A stretch of DNA of 64,000 nt from Manis javanica (Eukaryota; Chordata; Mammalia; Pholidota; Manidae): contig NC_133169.1 of assembly GCF_040802235.1 (NCBI RefSeq), forward strand, positions 41,423,034 through 41,487,033, written 5' to 3'. The notes under the pieces were generated by a model that saw only the letters and a list, made by a program, of their open reading frames with translations, searched no databases and was not told the origin of the DNA. This document shows positions 35,395-46,489 of the stretch, in pieces (the first letter of the stretch is position 1; each line of letters begins with the position of its first letter). The translations under genes were made by a program, and so were the position numbers.

Positions 35395-37592
35395 CAAATG
35401 TCCAACATTTGGCTACAATTCCCTAGGAATTTGTCTAAGAAAATTACACTAAATGTAGTATCTATATTTACCTTCATTTGATTTCTACCTCATTCCCTTT
35501 GCCAAGAATGTTAAATGAATAAACTGCTCCCCCAAATATATAGTCCATCCACTACATGGCTTTTGAATGGCCATCACCACGCAGGGCATGGTGGCCAGAA
35601 GTCTACAAGCATTATGTGTGACATGTAGGACAGGGGCTGCTGTTTGCACTAACATAACGTCCATGGGCCTTTTGCAGATGTTGGACATTTGCTCATATTT
35701 TCACAGTAGTAGGCCTTGTGGAAGGACTCAGAGATGATAGTGTACACCTGGAATCTCCTTGCCTGTGACTGGTATGAGGCATGCTCACTAATTAATCCAT
35801 TATTTTTATTTATTTTTCTTGTTTTAGATATCCTTAATGAAATTTTCAGTAAACCTTTAGCAATCAGAGCACTCATCTGGGGCCAAAGTTATACTAAGGG
35901 GCCACAGCATAATCATATATTAGCAAAAGTTAAGCCATCATGTTCCATCCTGAAAACTGATACAATATGCTGCACCTTAGAGCTGGACAGAAAAACTGAA
36001 TCTCCATTTGAGAATTAATAACTTAGACTCTGAAAGTGATTTCTGGCCTAATCTCTTCTAATCTTAACCCTCAGTACTTCACACAAAGAATGAGAATTGG
36101 GGAAAATCATATATATTTTGGTTTAGAAAATCATGAGTGAACTACACAGTGAGAAAAATACCATAAGACTTAATATGTAAGCCAGTCCCTCACCATATAC
36201 ATATAATTTGACAGGCACTCGTTTCAAACAACAGAACTCCAGATAGAATATTGACACTTTAAGGTGGAACATAGGTAATATTAGGGGAAACAAGGTCGGC
36301 TTTGGTCACCACAGAACTCTTCAGCATTTTTACAATCACCAAATGTCCTAGAAAATAGCACTTTAAATAAGTAATCTATAATAATCTAACAACACAATAT
36401 TTAGTTCTGATGGTCCTTCAGTTGAAGACAGTATCCATCCCTTTCATCTGAGTGCTGCACACTTGGCTCCAGGATTTGACAGAAGTGGGCTACAAATTCT
36501 GATGTCAGTTACCCTGTAAGTATTATTCTATATTACAGTGTTGCCATTTGTTACCAGTTTCTGGATGTCACACAGACACTGTGCTATCCAATCATAAAAA
36601 TATAGGAGAGCCTGACACTTGCAGAGGTTTAACTGATCACAAAGACTATTGATAGTCCATGGCGTTATAATAAACACTGATGCAGATCTGAATCATTCAC
36701 TTTCTCTGCAGGAATAATCCATATTTCAGCTCAAGATGGGTAACAATCACAAGGTATCATAGGGAACAGAGAGTACTTGCACCAGTGTAATTGTGTGCTT
36801 CACTAAATTCCTTCTCAGGAAATTAACACTGCAAAACAACAAATAACTTTGCTAATTACATCAGGAAAGTGATAATCCAATGTGTCTTGGAAGACATTTT
36901 ATTTATTTTGGTCATTAGCCTGCTATGGAAAACATGAGTTGGCTTATCATTATTTGCCCTGTTACACTTAAAACTTCACCTCAAGGTCATTACCCCATTG
37001 TATTGCCCAATCTTAAGCTATTTAGTATAAATGCTGCCCAATTCCCAATAGTATCCTACATTGAAAAATCCTCTCTAGAACATTTGATCTCTAAAGTTTA
37101 TATAATTATACATTCATAATTTGTCATTCTGATCATCTGTCAAGGTGATGTTTCCACCTGGTGTGGTGTTTCTTGGATAAAATAGCAGGTATTTGGGGGC
37201 ACTGAATTAGAATGTTGCATTTTCAATTTCCCTTACAATGACAATTATTACAGGGTCAAGTGGTCTGTGTTTCTTTAAAGTAGTTTAACAAAACGTTTTC
37301 CCTCTTTTTGCTGCAAAGTGGCAGAAAAGTAGAATTATCATAAATAATTTCCTGAGCAAAAAGGTAGAACATTTTTGTTGTAAAATATTTCCTGTTACCT
37401 AATGTCCTACATAAAAATTGAAAGAATATGTCAAATGTTAAATACAATGTATTAGTCAACATGACACGGGGTTAGGTGGCTTATTCCAATCTTGCCATGT
37501 CAGGTGGACGATAGACAGTGTCATAAGTACTGAGGGACCATACTGCCAGTTTGTGCATCAGAGTACCTGTATCTGAAGGAGACTGAAAGAAA
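35395..37592. other. Intergenic, unassigned
   Basis: No gene supported. Around 35,500-35,780 the minus strand has adjacent frames (35485-35688 and 35649-35876) with Cys/Met-rich text that might be a decayed retrocopy, but I cannot name it. The rest is ordinary AT-rich sequence. Confidence 0.35.
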
Positions 37593-37601
37593 CCACACAC
37601 A

Positions 37602-37637
<36 letters not shown>
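37593..37637. repeat. CA dinucleotide microsatellite
   Basis: About 22 CA units with a single interruption (catac). It produces a spurious Val-Cys open frame on the minus strand. Confidence 0.95.
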
Positions 37638-37640
<3 letters not shown>

Positions 37641-38575
37641 TGGAATCCCATGAGAATGCTACTTGAAATCAAGATGGTGTTGGTATAGACCTGAAAACCT
37701 TATAATTTGTCCTTTCTGTGTGGTCATCACATCAGCCTCAAAAAAAAGAAAAACTGAAATCAAGAAAAGTATTGTAAATGGAAAACAATCCACATAATGC
37801 ATCATTTACAAAGAAGATACCAAATCTATGAGAAGGATGTGGAAAAATTTAGAAAGTTGTGTTGGCAGAGTGGATATATGGAATATTTTTAAACAAATCT
37901 AACAGAAAATGTTTGACCTTTTGACAAGAAATGTAATTTCTAAAACAATATAAGTAAAAATAAGAAATAAAAATAACCATAACCTTTCATCACAAGTTGT
38001 ACAATCTGAAGCAGACAAATGACTATGATCTTTGAGTGATCCAAGGACTTTAAACCTTTATTTACTTACCACAATTGAATATCATTTCCTAATTACATGC
38101 AATAGGATTTGTTTCAACCAAGTATGAATTAACCACGTGGACTCTACTTATTTCATCCAGAGAGATAGTTAAGTAGTGCTGTGAAAAACTCATTTTTAGT
38201 GCTGAAATATCTATGATCTGAAAAGTTCAGCTTTCAATAATGTTCAAGTTGTTCAAAATTAGCTTAAAGCCATTCTAGACTTGTAAGTTTTGGAGGAAAA
38301 TTATCCTGTTTTCAGTTGCTTGATTCCAGTGAGTGAAAAATGTAATATATAAGAACATAAATAAATATGAAAAATGAAATAAATGCGTGTATGCTTAGGA
38401 ACATTAATGGCGAAAACTGAGCAAGCCTCATAGAAAGATGAGACATGCATTCAAAACCTACAAAATAGGACAGAATTATAGAAAGATTTTATTTTTGCAG
38501 TAAATCTTTTGTTTCTCAAAAAGAATTTATTAGATGTCTCACTAGCTGCTTTGAATAAATTGACATAATTAATTA
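37638..38575. other. Intergenic, AT-rich
   Basis: A-rich sequence with no gene or clear repeat. Confidence 0.4.
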
Positions 38576-38599
38576 ATTTGTGTGTGTACCAAATCATTA

Positions 38600-38700
38600 T
38601 TTGGAATATCCCCTTCCGGATCGCCATCATTTCCCCTCCTGCCTCGGAAAACGGCTTCTCGTCGTGGGCTCTCAGGTCACAGTCACGTGCAGAGCAGGTA
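38600..38700 (+). other. CpG-dense exon-like islet ending in CAG|GTACAG
   Basis: Six or more CpGs in about 90 bp of otherwise AT-rich DNA, ending at agagcag (38,691-38,697) followed by gtacag, a reasonable donor. One frame reads GSQVTVTCRAG near the end, superficially like an Ig-domain B strand. It partly resembles the ends of the islets at 18.54 and 41.46 kb. No acceptor or partner exon was identified, so the assignment as an exon is speculative. Confidence 0.25.
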
Positions 38701-39630
38701 CAGGCCTGACCTTCCTGTTACAGGTTTGTCAACAAATAAAAATATTGCTCTGTGCACTTTGGTGATTTTTAGTAAAACTATGTTTTATTTCTTTTTGTAA
38801 AAGTTATCCTTAAACTTTTAGAGTAAGTGTGAACTAAAACTTGTTTAAATGTGTGATATGACAATCTCCTAGGGAAAAATGACGATGTTAAAAATATAAG
38901 ATACTGAAAGAATAAGATAATGAAAGATAGGGAAATAGGCTTAAGGAGAAATGTGAATATTCCCAAATGCCAAAAATATTTATTAAAGGAACTGTCCGAA
39001 ATGCTTTCTTCTCTGAGTAGTTCATTAGTGAGAGAAGTGAGCACATATTTTCCATGTCACACTTATATAAAATCTTATTCTGTATAAAACAAAGAAATGT
39101 ATAATATTTCTGTTTAAATATTAACAGGGATAACTTGACGTTGGAGATTACAGATGTAATTTGCAAAATTATATTTCTCTATGTTAAAAATATTAACATA
39201 TTAATATTATTTTTTAAGTGCTGTTGAAATTTTGAAGTTTGACTTCATCTTAAAAATTAGAATATGCTTTTAAACACTGCACATTCATATTTTAATATTT
39301 ATAAATTGTACATGCATGCAAATGTAATATCCTTTTAGTATAAAATATTAAAATAATTAAAGAATTCCCAGGATAATTTGAGTGCAACATCACAAGGACT
39401 AGTAATTTTTGACACAGATAGAATTAACTGTATTCACTTCATAAAAAGGCATATTGTTTTCTTAATTGACACGGAGGACTAAGTCTTATATTGTGAGTAC
39501 AATATAATTATGTTTTTTACATATCGTTATTACTAACACATAAATAAATTAGGGTAAATTTAATTTTCCAGATTTATGGGGAATCCAATGAAAGGATAGT
39601 AGTCAGTTATTTAATATGAACAATAATTTT
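38701..39630. other. Intergenic, AT-rich
   Basis: No gene supported and no named repeat. Confidence 0.4.
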
Positions 39631-39639
39631 GTGTTTGTG

Positions 39640-40620
39640 ATTAGCAGTGGTTCCAGGCATCTGTGTCTGGGGAGGTCTCTGCATGCTCACCAGGTGAAAC
39701 CTCAGCCTGGAGAGGGAAGGGTTCTTGACTCTGAATGAGAAATAATTCTCTAGCAGGTTGGACAAGTATAGGTAAGGAAGGAATTCATTAAAGCAAGAGT
39801 AGTAATGAATGGCAGGTGCTGTGCAGGCAGCAGAGAGAAAGGGAGAGCAGAGGGAGGGAGGGAAGCTCACTGAGCTCCTGCTCAGCATAGCGCACCTCCC
39901 CTACCGACTCCTAGAAGCCAGGGTCACCCAGCACACAGTGTCTGATTGCATCTGCACGGCATGGGGACTAAGCCCCTACCAACCCAGGATTCGGGAGAGC
40001 TGCAGAGAACTGGATGGAGTGAGATTAACCTCTGAGAACTTCCCAGAGCCAAAGAAAAGAGATTTTCAGGCAGGCTACTAAAGAACAGGTTGCGCAGCTA
40101 CAGTTCCATCCAGATCACCCTGAGAATGAGGACTTGCAAGCTCAAATCAGAGATCTCAGCAGCCCCTCCCTACTTATCTGCAGTAGAATAGAGACAGAGA
40201 GAAGACTTGGAAATAGAATGAAATAGCAAAGAGACAAAGATGCTTAATGTGGAAAGAGTGCAGAGACAAAATGCAATGAAGGGAGCAGGGCAAAGTCTTT
40301 ATTTAAAAGTGTGCACTTAATGAAAGGGGAGTGTGGGAAACCTCACATAGAAGGCACACTTAAAAGGCTGGGTATTCTATCTTTGAAGGATTTTGAGCAG
40401 TGTGATAAAGGGCCTGGGGATGGAGACTTACCAAGTGATCTCAGATTGCTTATCTCCAGTGAGAAGCACTGTGTATCCTCCATTATAAGTCCTCCAGGTA
40501 ATTCTGTAAGATAAACCTAACGCAGGGAATTTACTGGTTCCCCTCCAGGACAGTGGCTTTTCTCTGGGAACATATCAGTTAAGATTGCCTTGCTTTAAGG
40601 TGGGTTGAGTTATTGTCTGA
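39640..40620 (-). mobile_element. LTR fossil related to the copy at 395-1633 (copy B)
   Basis: Shares a series of blocks in the same order with copy A: 'gccagggtcacc', 'ggcatggggactaagcccct' versus 'ggcgtgggaactgagtccct', 'ggatggagtgagatta', 'agagattttcaggcaggct', 'aaaggggagtgtggg'. The orientation is inferred from copy A. Ends are less clear than in copy A and no target-site duplication was found. It is broken and non-coding; the family is probably class I. Confidence 0.65.
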
Positions 40621-41285
40621 TTACCTAAGAATACATTAGGAATCTTGCTTTTCAATTCTGCTTTTTCTTTAAAATGGAATCTGTAGTTGTAAGATGGATG
40701 CCCTCCTGTCCTTTCTATGCTATTCATATCTCAGCTTTTTTGGAAAATTAATTATGATGCTTGTCCCATGTCTCTACTTCAGTAGTAATATTTGCTGTTG
40801 CTTAATTTTGATGAATTTACATCAAATTGCATTCATTGTTCATGAAGGAATTAGTCTATATTCCTCTATTTATTTATGATGTATTTGATAGCATCTTTTA
40901 TCTAGCCTAGAAAATGTAGTTTAGGCACTGTTTATAACAAAGTCCATAGTTTTGTCTTTTTTATTTTTACTAGTTGGGGTGAGCATTTAATGTACACAAC
41001 TGTCAAAACACCATGTTCTGTGTTTGGGCTCTTGTATTGACACTATGAACATTCAACTCAAATTCCAACTTCATTTCCAAAACAAAAATGAAATTCCAGA
41101 ATGAAATGAAAGACTACATGAAAATCATAGTGTAAATGAGATGGAAAGAAGGAAGATAGTAATAATAGTAATCAGGGAATACTTACTCCTAAGTAATATG
41201 TGTTCTTAACCTAGAGATGAGAACAAAACTTTCTTTCATGAACCTCTTCAAATCAGTTTTAAACACAATTTAACCAAGATCCTCT
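40621..41285. other. Intergenic, unassigned
   Basis: AT-rich; no gene or named repeat. Confidence 0.4.
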
Positions 41286-41289
41286 CTGC

Positions 41290-41480
41290 ACACAGGGCTT
41301 GAGTCCGCCTCCCGACGATCAGAGCGCCACGCACGCCCATCATGTGCAGCCTCGTCTGAGCATGTGCATTGTCCACGCCGTCAGCTCGGAGACCCCGGGA
41401 GCGCCGCGCTCACCACCCAGTGGCACCAGGCTACCAGAGGGCGGCTCGTGGGAAGTGACGGTCTCCGGAGCACAGGTGAG
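41290..41480 (+). other. CpG-dense exon-like islet ending in CAG|GTGAGG
   Basis: About sixteen CpGs in 170 bp, ending with ccggagcacag at 41,465-41,475 followed by gtgagg, a near-consensus splice donor. It is the undecayed counterpart of the short motif at 18,541. Frames are short; one ends WEVTVSGAQ. It may be a 5' exon or promoter island of a lost or unannotated gene, or part of an unknown repeat. No downstream plus-strand coding exon was found within the window. Confidence 0.3.
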
Positions 41481-41559
41481 GGGGGCCTGGCTCAAGTGCA
41501 GGCTTGGACGCAAGAGTTGAATATACTTGTCCTTAATCACTCTTTTTGTAGAATACGGT

Positions 41560-41760
41560 AAGTATAAAAAACTACATATATGTACATACATATACCACAT
41601 ATATAAGCTGTATATGATATATATGATTATATATACCATACATAAAACTATGTATAACTATGTATACCATGCATAATGTATAACTGTATGTAGTGTTACA
41701 TATATACCATATATTCTTTATATGAATCTATATATAAATAAATACTTTTGACAGCAAAAC
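41560..41760. repeat. TA-rich microsatellite-like tract
   Basis: An alternating tata/caca/gtat pattern with repeated 'tatgtata'-like units, degenerate. No gene. Confidence 0.8.
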
Positions 41761-41920
41761 TTACTTTATTGTAGCCTCTGCATTGCCAACCTTTTTATTT
41801 ATTATTTATACCTATTTATTTTATTTTACATTTAATTACCCTATTTTAATATTTACAGCATATATACAACTTTACTCAAATTCTATGAATATAAATACAT
41901 TTTCTATATAATTGTAGCTG

Positions 41921-42277
41921 TGTGGGGAATTGGTGTTCCTAGTGGGATGACTAAATCAGTGTGACCAAAATCAGTCTAAGGAAAGGCTAGACTGGGAGAA
42001 ATCAATTTATTGTTCATGATGGGGCTTGACTCCCTTCTTTCCCTCTGGCTGCCTCTCTATCATGGTGCACACTCACCACCCACCCGCCCTGGCCCAGAGG
42101 AACTCCACGGGTGGGTCCCTGGCGCTGACAGGCACCAGACCAATTATGCAATAGAGGAGAGGAGAGAGCAGCCTCTCTTCACCCCTTGTCCCAGAGGCTG
42201 TGGGAAGAACACCTATTGATACGTAAATGGACTAAAGCCAAGCAAGAGATTCTGGAAATATTGCAATTTTACCCACA
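41921..42277 (-). repeat. LTR of the 41.9-46.5 kb ERV (3' LTR on the minus strand)
   Basis: Runs from tgtggggaattgg to ttacccaca (TG..CA ends), about 357 bp. It aligns over its second half with the LTR at the other end. No matching target-site duplication is visible at the two outer flanks. Confidence 0.6.
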
Positions 42278-45200
42278 AACCACACCTCCAGAATTCTCAC
42301 CTTACAATCTACACAATTCCATCTTATACAGCGGTTCCTGTGTGAGAAAGCTGGAGCCCTGTAATCATATAATCATGATAATCCTCAAGTCCGAGGACCC
42401 AGCCAAGTTCAAAGTCCTGTTCAGATTAAGTCTAGAGCGCACCCATTCCACAGTAGGCCCCCAGCTGAACTGGTAGGGAGATCGTGTACACTCAGCAAGA
42501 AGCAGCTGTAACCAGGAGGCAAGTCGAAGCAGTGAAGACTTATAAGAAAATAACCTTAAGGGTGATAAGATACATGTTTTAATGATACCAGCAAAGGCAA
42601 ATCCTACCAATCAGGTAGGATGCAGGAAAGAGAGTGGTCCTCTGATAGGACAGTGGCAGGAATCGGGTCTCTTCCTGGGCTAGTATACCAGGCCTTCACC
42701 CCCATCCCAGTGGGAGCTGCAGATGGGTCAGTATATAGGACTAAGGGAGGTACACGCCCTGGCCAGAAAGATAAAACAAAACTTCCCCATAAGATGCTCT
42801 TACCTCCAGATGTTCGGGGTACACTACTGTGATCTTAGGGGGCCACGCTGCTGTTACTCCAGGAACAGCTTCCAGGCCTTCTCTTCAAGGTGCCAGAAGG
42901 GCCAGCTACAGCTGGTCCCTGTGTCAAAATGTCCAGGGCCACATCCACTCAACAGAGTCTCTAGGGTTTAATGCAGTTGGGGCAGGCAGCAGGATGTTAC
43001 CGTGCTGGCTATATCCAGGCATCAATAACTCTTTGGTTTGCACATACAGTTGTATAGGAGAGGAAGCAATGTGTGTAAGCATGTCCATAGGGCTCAAGGA
43101 TCCTTTTTGGGGCTTCTCATTCAAATGCCATAGCACTGTCCATAAATGCATTGCCAGTCCTGTAGACTGTTGGTCTATGACTGGTGTCAACTTCAGGCCA
43201 GATTTCAACAAATCATAGTACCTCTCTATCATGCCTGCCTCTGTAGGGTTATGTGGAATGTGAAACTTTCACTTTATTCCTAATTGCTTCACCCATTCCT
43301 CTAACACATATCTAGTAATGTGGGTGCCTTGATTGCCCTTAAGGCTGGCCATAGGCTGCAAATAGATGCTCTAGGCCCCTCTTGGTGGTTTGCTGATCTG
43401 CATGACATGCAGGAAAAGCAACCAAAAGTCCAGTGGCTATGTCCACATAAGTCATGGCATACTGATATCCTTCTGATGTGGGTAGAGGCCCAATATAGTC
43501 TATCTGCTGCCTGAAAAGGGGTATTGGCCCCCTTACTATTGTCCCATGTTCTGCAGGACTTGGTGTAAGTACCTCTTAGAGCACACAAGGCAATCCTTCT
43601 GGGCTCTGCTGGCTTCTTCAAAGGTCAATGGCAATCCCCACTGACAGCCTAAAGATGCCATTGTCTTTTGCCCCAAGTGCAACAAATGCTGATGTAAAAC
43701 CATTTGGCTACCTCAGAGGCAGGCTTTCCTTCTAGCCAGCACCCCTGGGCCAGTGTGTCTGCTTCATCATTCCCTGGGGATGCCAAAGGCAAATGGCCAG
43801 TCACATGATACATGGTAACTGTCTTAGTCTGACCAGAGGCCCATAGATCTTGCCGCAACTCTTGCCCCCAAAGGGGCTAGTGATCATCCATCCAATTGGC
43901 ATGGTACCATGTCAGTAGCCACAGGGTCAGTCCCTGATAAATGGCCCAGCTGTCAGTGCAGACAACAATGGGAGGGGGGCGCTCCTGGGTGATCACAAGC
44001 CATACTGCCCGCAACTCAGACCACTGGCTGGTCTTCCCCTGTCCATCCTCCATCTATATTGTCTCAGTCTTAGGATGGAAAGTCGCATTCCTCCATTTAG
44101 GGGGCTGCCCACAACTAGAGGAAGGAAAGTGAACTAGAGGCATCTATATACCAAGCATCTTCAGGTATAGGGGCTTTTCCCTCCTGATAAGGAGTCTGAG
44201 CTACAAAGGGCTGAAAATCAAGTTCTTCCTGCTTTTCACTGGTAGAGGTCACTGGCTCCAAAAAGTGTTGGAGTTCTCCACTTAAAGGGCTAGCAGAGAG
44301 GGTGCTGCACTGCTGTAAATATACACCCCATTTGGCCAATGTAGGTGTCTGTGCCATGCCACTCTGTGGCCTTTGGGTCCAGTCTCGCACCCACCCCCTG
44401 ATGGGATAGGTGGTTATTACTTTGGTTGGAGATGTTCTGGTGATGGGCTCTGTAGCCAGCAAGGCATGGTACAGAGCAGCCAGTTGCTTCTCTGTCAAGG
44501 TGACCTGGACCTCTGCTCCTTTCCATAGTTGTGACCAGAATCCAATGGGTTGGCATGTCTGTTTAAGCTGCTGTCAAAGACCTCATCCATAGCCATCTTC
44601 GGTTACATGAACATCTAGCTCACAAGGTCTTGAGCCCATTACACCCAAGGCCTGTAAGGCCATGGCTGCCCCATTGGCAGCTGTAAAAGCAGCTGCACAT
44701 GTCTCATCCCAGTCCCACCTGATGCCCTTTTGTACCAACTGGTACAAGGGCTTCAGAGTTTGTGCCAAGTGTGGGATAAACACTCTCCAGCCCAAAAGAG
44801 CCAAAAGCTCTTGTAATACTGCCACAGTGGTAGGGGTGGGGAAAGCCTGGACCTTGGCTACGACTGCTTCAGGAATAACAAGTTTTATCCACCCAGACAA
44901 CCCCCAAGAATTTTACAGACAAAACAGGTCCCTGAACCTTGGTGCTGTTCACAGCCCATCCTTTCTCTGTAGATGTTGCAGCAGTCTAGGAACTACCCCT
45001 TGTAAATCTGCAAGAGAATCAGATGTGAGCATGATATCAATGTAGTGACATAGCCACACCATTTGTGGTATCTTCCATGTGGCCAAGTCTTGGGCTACAA
45101 GTCCGTGACAGATGGTGGGACTGTGGAGGTATCCCTGAGGAAGGACAGTGAATGTCCCCTGCCAGCCTTCCCATGTGAAGACAAACTGTTCCTGACTTTC

Positions 45201-46159
45201 CTGTGCTATGTCAATAGAGAAGAAAGCATTACCAAGGTCCACAATATAACACTCAGCTTATGACTGTGTCCAGAATGGCTGCAATAAAGGGGACAGCAGC
45301 ATGCAAAGGGGGTGTGACTTTATTTACTTCATGGAGTGCTTCACAACCTGGGGAGGGAGTGGCTCATCACCCTGAGAAGCCCATGGTTGTTTCATTTTTA
45401 TTTTTTAAATTACAGCCGGGGATGTACAGGAGAGGATGGTATCTTGGGTGGTGGCCTCGGCAACAGGTCAGCCCATGGCCCCAACTCCTCATCTTCTCCC
45501 CCCGGCTCCTCCACCATCTCTGGGGCTGCAGGCACCTCTCTTTCCTCCCCCTCCCCGACAGCCTCCTGCAACGCTACTTCTCCCGCTGCCTCCCCCTCAT
45601 CACTGCTAAGGAATCTTCCAGGAGCACGACCCATTTTCTCAATAAATGTCTCTCTTCCTTAAGGGCATCCTATAGGTCATTGCCCAGCTCCTCCAGCAAT
45701 TCTGAAGTGTGTCTCTCTCCTGCCAAGGTCTTCCTCTCTCCTCCATAACCCTCTCTCCTCGATAACGTTTTCCACTACCTCAATGAAAAGAGACCCAAAA
45801 ATGCCAGTTCCTGCATGGACACTCAGGGCATCTAAACAGTTTTTTAATCTCAGATAGGCCTAATTCTGCAGCTTCGGGTGTCCCCACCCTTCCCAAATTC
45901 TGGGGAAGGCCCCACCCTTCTAGGAAGTGCTTTACACTAGACTGGTTCCCCAGCAGGGGCTCCCAAATTGGAAGCCCCACATATAAGGGGCTCCGAGGTG
46001 AAGCTGCACCCTCTGCCTTGGCATCCACTGGGGCCTCCCCACAACCACAGGGGGAGTTCTGGGCATCTTCCCACCATCTCTAGGAGCAGCCCGCCCAAAG
46101 AGTCACACCCATGTAGACAGACTTTGGGTTCAGAAGTCCTGCCAACTACTACCAGATAT

Positions 46160-46473
46160 AAATCCAGGTAGAGGAAATCCTGGGGCACAATACCTAGCTG
46201 AAGACAAAATTGGTCAAAGGGAGAAATTAAGTTTAAAACCTGTTTATTGCTTACAAAAAGCTGTCTGGCGTCTCTTTTTCTCTCTCCCGCTGTGGCAGAA
46301 GCAAGCGAGCCTCCCCCCAACCTCTCAGGTCCACATAAGCCCTTGGTCGCCCCGGTAATTAACCGTTGCAATGGAGATGGACTACTTCTTTCCACCCCTT
46401 AGAAGTGCCTGTTGATAAGGAGATGAACTACAGCAAGGCAAGAGATTCTGGAAATATTGCAATTTTACCCACA
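46160..46473 (-). repeat. LTR of the 41.9-46.5 kb ERV (5' LTR on the minus strand)
   Basis: Shares 'gggagaaatt', a 'gtttattgctt' block and the end 'gcaattttacccaca' with its partner. The inner edge is approximate. Confidence 0.55.
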
Positions 46474-46489
46474 CCTACCAACCCCACCA

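Larger units (their letters stand above)
41921..46473 (-). mobile_element. Class I-like endogenous retrovirus with pol and two LTRs, broken
   Basis: A minus-strand provirus fossil. LTR-like ends lie at 41,921-42,277 and about 46,160-46,473; both carry the block 'gagattctggaaatattgca' and end acccaca. Between them, in minus-strand order, are a gag-side region (about 46.1-45.3 kb), reverse transcriptase (about 45.25-44.95 kb, with LPQGYL and AFFSIDI-type text), the connection/RNase H region (about 44.9-44.1 kb, with ELDVHVTEDGYG, GWVRDW, PEDAWYIDASS) and an integrase-like part (about 43.6-42.9 kb). I see no env. It has many breaks, and the LTRs differ by numerous changes and indels, so it is old. 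The class is tentative, judged from the reverse transcriptase text. Relatives lie at 27.9-29.4 kb and 63.06 kb to the end. Confidence 0.75.

Noticed and set aside
37481-37672. Open frame with a Val-Cys repeat
   Set aside because: It is created by the CA microsatellite and has no other support.
38600-38700. Confident call of an immunoglobulin-domain exon
   Set aside because: The GSQVTVTC-like text is short, there is no downstream Cys/Trp pattern, no acceptor and no partner exon; kept only as a low-confidence islet.
42365-45263. Numerous overlapping open frames on both strands read as a cluster of host genes
   Set aside because: The minus-strand frames carry retroviral pol text and the plus-strand ones are their shadows.
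45410-45634. Acidic, Glu/Pro-rich minus-strand frame as a host gene
   Set aside because: It lies in the gag-side region of the ERV and recurs in the related copy near 28.3-28.5 kb.
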